64,000 bases of DNA, taken from contig NZ_JNWO01000021.1 of NCBI RefSeq assembly GCF_000716435.1, positions 248,001 through 312,000 of the forward strand. The letters run 5' to 3'. The notes below the pieces were generated by a model. The model did not search any database. It was not told the origin of the DNA and worked only from the letters and a program-made list of their open reading frames with translations. This DNA is from Streptomyces xylophagus (GTDB taxonomy: Bacteria > Actinomycetota > Actinomycetes > Streptomycetales > Streptomycetaceae). Shown piece after piece: positions 60,690 through 64,000 of this stretch; the first letter of the stretch is position 1, and each line of letters begins with the position of its first letter. Position numbers and translations under genes: made by a program.

Positions 60690-60899
60690 CTACCGTTCCG
60701 GGTCCGGGGACTTGATGTCCTGATGCTTGATCTCGCAGTCGGGGCCGGGTGACATCACGGCCTCGTGTCCGTCGGCGAAGCGGACGCGGTAGGGCGGACT
60801 GCCCTCCCTGCCCAGCACCTCGACGACTTCCGAGACCTGGTCGTGCAGGCCGACCACCCTGCCGTGCTGGACAAGCCGATCACCCACGATTGCACGCAT
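60690..60899 (-). CDS. DUF1918 protein
   Basis: Product of 69 residues with the DUF1918 pattern MRAIVGDRLVQHGRVVGLHDQVSEVVEVLG, then SPPYRVRFADGHEAVMSPGPDCEI. Likely an SH3-like beta fold of unknown role. ATG at 60899 with GAGGAGG eight bases upstream; a TTG at 60905 is rejected. It ends two bases after the convergent GHL10 stop. Confidence 0.88.
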   Translation of the reverse strand: MRAIVGDRLVQHGRVVGLHDQVSEVVEVLGREGSPPYRVRFADGHEAVMSPGPDCEIKHQDIKSPDPER

Positions 60900-60992
60900 C
60901 TGCAACGCCTCCTCACCGAGTACGGGAGCAGCGGTCCACGCCCTTCGAGTCTACGGCGGCCCGCCCGGCCGGGACCGGGACGTGCACGCCCC

Positions 60993-61937
60993 TCAACTCC
61001 GGGCCCGCTGTGTGACGGCGATGCACACCAGCACGGCCGCCGCCGTCAGCGGAGCGGCCGGCGTCAGGTGCTCGCCGAGCAGCAGTACCGACCACACCAG
61101 CGTGAGCAGTGGCTGGGCCAACTGCAACTGGCTGGCCTTCGGAACACCGATGGCCGCCATGCCCCGGTACCAGACGACAAGCCCGAGGAACTGCGAACCG
61201 GCGGCGACCCACAGCAGTCCGGCCACGCTGTGCGCGGTGAGGTGCGGGGCGTCGTACGACAGCGCGAGCGCGGCGGCGGGCACGCTCAGCGGCAGGCACA
61301 GGACCAGTGCCCAGGCGATGACCTGCCAGCCGGGCATGACCCGGGCCAGCCGGCCGCCCTCGGTGTAACCGGCCGCGCAGACCAGCAGCGCCGCGAGGAG
61401 ATACAGGTCGGCGGTGGTCACGGCACCGCCGCTCTGCTGGACCGTGAAGGCGAGGACCGCGCCGGCGCCCGCGAGCGCGGCCGTCCAGAAGGTGCGCGAG
61501 GGGCGGATGCCGGTGCGCAGGGCGGACAGGGCGGCGGTCGTCAGCGGCAACAGGCCGACCACGACGGCCGCGTGCGAGGTCGTCGAGGTCTGCAGGGCGA
61601 GCGTGGTGAGCAGCGGGAAGCCGACCACCACTCCGCCCGCCACGACGGCCAGCCCGGTCCAGTGCCGGCGGTCGGGCACGGGGACGCGCAGCGCCAGCAG
61701 ACAGCTGCCCGCGATGACCGCGGCGAGGACGCAGCGCACGGCCACCAACGACCAGGGGCCGAAGCCTTCGAGACCCCAGGCGGTGGCGGGGAAGGTGAGG
61801 GAGAAGGCGATCACCCCGAGCGCGGCGAGGACCGTACCGGTACCGGCGGGGACCTTCGCCGCGCGGTCCGTCCCGGTGGTGGGGGAGGTGCTGACCGCTA
61901 TCGGGCTCGGGGCAGTAGCGCTATCGTGTGCTCTCAT
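60993..61937 (-). CDS. EamA/DMT-family transporter, start overlapping a divergent MocR gene
   Basis: Ten-span membrane exporter of 314 residues made of two EamA halves: VLAALGVIAFSLTFPATAWGLEGFGPWSLVAVR ... VVVGLLPLTTAAL and DLYLLAALLVCAAGYTEGG ... MAAIGVPKASQLQLAQPLLTLVWSVLLLGEHL. Probably exports a small amine, amino acid or vitamin. The ATG at 61937 shares two bases with the ATG (61936) of the divergent PLP-dependent regulator. No Shine-Dalgarno lies before it; TACGCT (61950-61945) on the minus strand could be a -10 for a leaderless transcript. Confidence 0.86.
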   Translation of the reverse strand: MRAHDSATAPSPIAVSTSPTTGTDRAAKVPAGTGTVLAALGVIAFSLTFPATAWGLEGFGPWSLVAVRCVLAAVIAGSCLLALRVPVPDRRHWTGLAVVAGGVVVGFPLLTTLALQTSTTSHAAVVVGLLPLTTAALSALRTGIRPSRTFWTAALAGAGAVLAFTVQQSGGAVTTADLYLLAALLVCAAGYTEGGRLARVMPGWQVIAWALVLCLPLSVPAAALALSYDAPHLTAHSVAGLLWVAAGSQFLGLVVWYRGMAAIGVPKASQLQLAQPLLTLVWSVLLLGEHLTPAAPLTAAAVLVCIAVTQRARS

Positions 61938-63369
61938 GCAAGAGCGTAGCAGTGTCGGTGAACTGGCCAACAGCCTGCGACAGGAACTCGACCGCTACTC
62001 TCCCGGTGGAAAGCTGCCGTCGAGCCGGGCGCTCGTCGAACGGTTCCGGGTGAGCCCCGTGACCGTCTCGCGCGCCCTCGCGCAGCTGGCCGCGGAGGGA
62101 CTGGTGGTCACCCGCCCCGGCGCCGGAGCGTTCCGCGCGAGGCCCCGCCCCGCGACCGCCGCCGCGGGGGACACCTCCTGGCAGGAGGTCGCGCTCAGCG
62201 CGGACGGCGCCGCCGACCAAGTACCGCGCACGGTGGACGCGTCCGGCGTCCTCGCCTCACTCGCCGTCCCGCCACCCGGCGTGATCGAGTTCAACGGCGG
62301 CTATCTGCACCCGTCGTTGCAGCCCGAGCGGGCGATGGCCGCGGCCCTGTCACGGGCCGGGCGCCGCCCCGGCGCCTGGGGCCGGCCGCCGATGGAGGGC
62401 CTGCCGGAGCTGCGCGAGTGGTTCGCGCGCAGCATCGGCGGGTCGGTCACCGCGGCCGACGTACTGGTCAGCGCGGGCGGCCAGACCGCACTGACGACGG
62501 CATTGCGCGCGCTGGCACCCCCCGGCGCACCGGTCCTGGTCGAATCCCCCACCTACCCGGGCATGTTGGCGATCGCGCGGGCGGCGGGCCTGCGCCCGGT
62601 CCCCGTACCGGTTGACGCGGACGGCGTCCGTCCGTCCCTCCTCGCCGACGCGTTCCGCGCGACCGGCGCCCGGGTGTTCGTCTGCCAGCCCCTGTTCCAG
62701 AACCCGACCGGCGCCGTCCTCGCCCCCGCCCGCCGCCCGGAGGTCCTGCGCATCGCCCGCGAGGCAGGCGCGTTCGTCATCGAGGACGACTTCGTACGAC
62801 GGCTCGTGCACGAGGACGCGGGCCCGCTGCCGCGCCCGCTGGCCGCCGACGACCCCGACGGAGTCGTCGTCCACGTCGGCTCCCTCACCAAGGCGACCTC
62901 GCCCAGCTTCCGGGTCAGCGCACTCGCCGCGCACGGTCCGGTACTGGAGCGCCTGCGCGCCATCCAGGTCGTCGACACCTTCTTCGTCCCCCGCCCGCTC
63001 CAGGAAGCGGCCCTCGAACTCGTCGGCTCACCGGCGTGGCCACGTCATCTCCGCGCCATCTCAACGGAGTTGAAGACCCGCCGGGACACGATGACGACCA
63101 CCCTGCGCCTCGAACTCCCCTCCTTCTCCCTCCCGCACATTCCCTCAGGCGGCTACCACCTCTGGCTCCGCCTCCCCGACGGCACGGACGAGCAGTCGCT
63201 GACGACCGCGGCCCTCCGCGCGGGCGTCTCCATCACCCCCGGCCGCCCCTATTTCAGCGCCGAACCCCCGGCCGCCCACGTCCGGTTGAGCTTCGCGGCG
63301 GTCGCGGGGACGGGGGAGATCGTGGAGGGGGTGCGGCGACTTCGGGCGGCTTGTGACGAGGTGTTCTAG
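61936..63369 (+). CDS. MocR/PdxR-family PLP-binding GntR regulator
   Basis: Regulator of 477 residues: N-terminal GntR winged helix (KLPSSRALVERFRVSPVTVSRALAQLAAEGLVVTRPGAG, about 25-65) fused to a fold-type I aminotransferase domain. That domain has VLVSAGGQTALTTAL, PLFQNPTG, VIEDDFVRR and PLP-binding K319 in SLTKATSPSFRVS. Family members control vitamin B6 or amine genes; here it probably controls the divergent EamA transporter. ATG at 61936 is the only start before the HTH; TATCGT (61922-61927) 8 bases upstream suggests a leaderless mRNA. Its stop overlaps the next convergent gene's stop in CTAG. Confidence 0.9.
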   Translation: MQERSSVGELANSLRQELDRYSPGGKLPSSRALVERFRVSPVTVSRALAQLAAEGLVVTRPGAGAFRARPRPATAAAGDTSWQEVALSADGAADQVPRTVDASGVLASLAVPPPGVIEFNGGYLHPSLQPERAMAAALSRAGRRPGAWGRPPMEGLPELREWFARSIGGSVTAADVLVSAGGQTALTTALRALAPPGAPVLVESPTYPGMLAIARAAGLRPVPVPVDADGVRPSLLADAFRATGARVFVCQPLFQNPTGAVLAPARRPEVLRIAREAGAFVIEDDFVRRLVHEDAGPLPRPLAADDPDGVVVHVGSLTKATSPSFRVSALAAHGPVLERLRAIQVVDTFFVPRPLQEAALELVGSPAWPRHLRAISTELKTRRDTMTTTLRLELPSFSLPHIPSGGYHLWLRLPDGTDEQSLTTAALRAGVSITPGRPYFSAEPPAAHVRLSFAAVAGTGEIVEGVRRLRAACDEVF

Positions 63370-63980
63370 GGGACGGGCACCGCACCGCAGACGAAGGGCA
63401 GCGACTCGAACAGCTCCGGCGTCAGGCGGACACCCGTGAGGCGATGGGCGAGCGCGAAGGCGGCATCCGTGTGGAGGTGGTGGCTCCGGTCGTCGCCCTT
63501 TCTCAGGTCGAAGCCCGACTCCCGCATCTCGGTGAGGAGTTGGTCCGCGTGGCTGCCGGTCCGGGTGTGGGCGAAGAGCGGCTCGAAGCGCAGTCGCGTC
63601 TCCCCGTCCTCGAACCAGTAGAAGCGGTCCACCGCGTTCACGTTGCGGAAGTGGGAGACCACCGTGCGTCCGCGCGAGATCGGGAGCATGAGGTTGCCGG
63701 TGACGCCCAGGTAGCCGTTGTGCTCGACCATGAGCGACCAGTCGCCGACGGCGGCGACACCGACGAACAGAGGGTCCCCGCCGTACTTGTCCCAGGAGTC
63801 GTACGACGGCTCGCACAGCGCCCCGACGCCCGTGACGCGTATGTCCTCCACCGCCCCCAACTCCTGGAGCAGCCGCTCCGGTGCGATCTCCCGGACCAGC
63901 GTGACGCAGTACGCGTGCATCAGCGGCGCATGCCGCTCGCGGAGCCAGATGTAGTCGTCGGCGGTCGTCATCCCTGTCAT
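63366..63980 (-). CDS. DUF6461-like protein
   Basis: Cytoplasmic protein of 204 residues, no membrane spans or signal: TADDYIWLRERHAPLMHAYCVTLVREI at the start, DWSLMVEHNGYLGVTGNLMLPIS, then SHFRNVNAVDRFYWFEDGETRLRFEPL and LTPELFESLPFVCGAVPVP at the end. This fits the DUF6461 family common in Streptomyces, whose function is unknown. ATG at 63980 follows GAGGC; ATG at 63971 (MTTADDY) is an alternative. The remaining 20 bases of the window hold nothing recognisable. Confidence 0.75.
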   Translation of the reverse strand: MTGMTTADDYIWLRERHAPLMHAYCVTLVREIAPERLLQELGAVEDIRVTGVGALCEPSYDSWDKYGGDPLFVGVAAVGDWSLMVEHNGYLGVTGNLMLPISRGRTVVSHFRNVNAVDRFYWFEDGETRLRFEPLFAHTRTGSHADQLLTEMRESGFDLRKGDDRSHHLHTDAAFALAHRLTGVRLTPELFESLPFVCGAVPVP

Positions 63981-64000
63981 GCCTCGAAGCCTGCCACCCG

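Noticed and set aside
1..64000. CRISPR array, insertion sequence, prophage or tRNA-associated integration
   Set aside because: No regularly spaced repeats, transposase, integrase or tRNA gene was seen; repeats present are the dispersed 3'-end element and the intragenic units at 41386.

Overview
The window is a high-GC chromosomal fragment with strong G/C bias at third codon positions, frequent GTG starts, ATGA/GTGA stop-start overlaps, purine-rich ribosome sites and a conservon (rar/cvn9-type) operon. Together these indicate Streptomyces or a close relative. The backbone order tatC, Ski2-like helicase, conservon, glycine-betaine transporter, glnA4 cluster, infC-rpmI-rplT, trmH, pheST resembles, from memory, the S. 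coelicolor SCO1632 to SCO1592 region. No tRNA, rRNA, CRISPR array, phage or insertion sequence was found.

Region by region. 1-3.7 kb: the 3' part of tatC and a HelY-type helicase. 3.8-11.2 kb: a four-gene minus-strand operon (two DUF1989 proteins, a biotin-dependent urea/guanidine carboxylase, allophanate hydrolase) with a divergent TetR regulator, best read as guanidine nitrogen assimilation. 11.5-16.1 kb: a complete five-gene conservon ending in a CYP157-like P450 without an ExxR motif. 16.1-23.1 kb: a pseudouridine synthase, a class I terpene synthase with a degraded Asp-rich motif, an APC permease whose promoter carries nearly the same operator as the guanidine operon, and a PadR-controlled drug ABC exporter. 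23.2-32.1 kb: an iron-regulated siderophore-interacting protein, a 5'-3' exonuclease, a ProV plus fused ProW-ProX osmoprotectant importer, a cupin regulator, a BtuF-like protein, a TDT channel and a LysR regulator. 32.1-38.6 kb: a gamma-glutamylation module (PuuD-like hydrolase, FadR-type regulator, GlnA4-like ligase, aldehyde dehydrogenase, SDR) followed by a secreted HAD phosphatase, plausibly for ethanolamine or a related amine. 38.6-46.5 kb: a fold-type III PLP enzyme, a large Pro-rich membrane protein coupled to a mycosin protease, a class A beta-lactamase-like protein, and SseB-like and DUF1844 proteins. 46.5-54.4 kb: the infC operon with an attenuator-like leader, an rRNA methyltransferase, an orphan histidine kinase and pheST. 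54.6-64 kb: a SpoIIE-type phosphatase, a TPR regulator, a NUDIX hydrolase, hydroxyacyl-CoA dehydrogenase, GHL10, a DMT exporter and a MocR regulator that start head to head on overlapping ATGs, and a DUF6461 protein.

The most useful observations are four. A 22-24 bp operator is shared by the guanidine operon and a distant permease 10 kb away. A CAATGG-N10-TACCTT motif is shared by the two promoter regions of the gamma-glutamyl module. A dispersed repeat occurs in five copies, all at or near gene 3' ends. An atypical terpene synthase lies in the accessory stretch. Everything here was read by eye; no database search was run.
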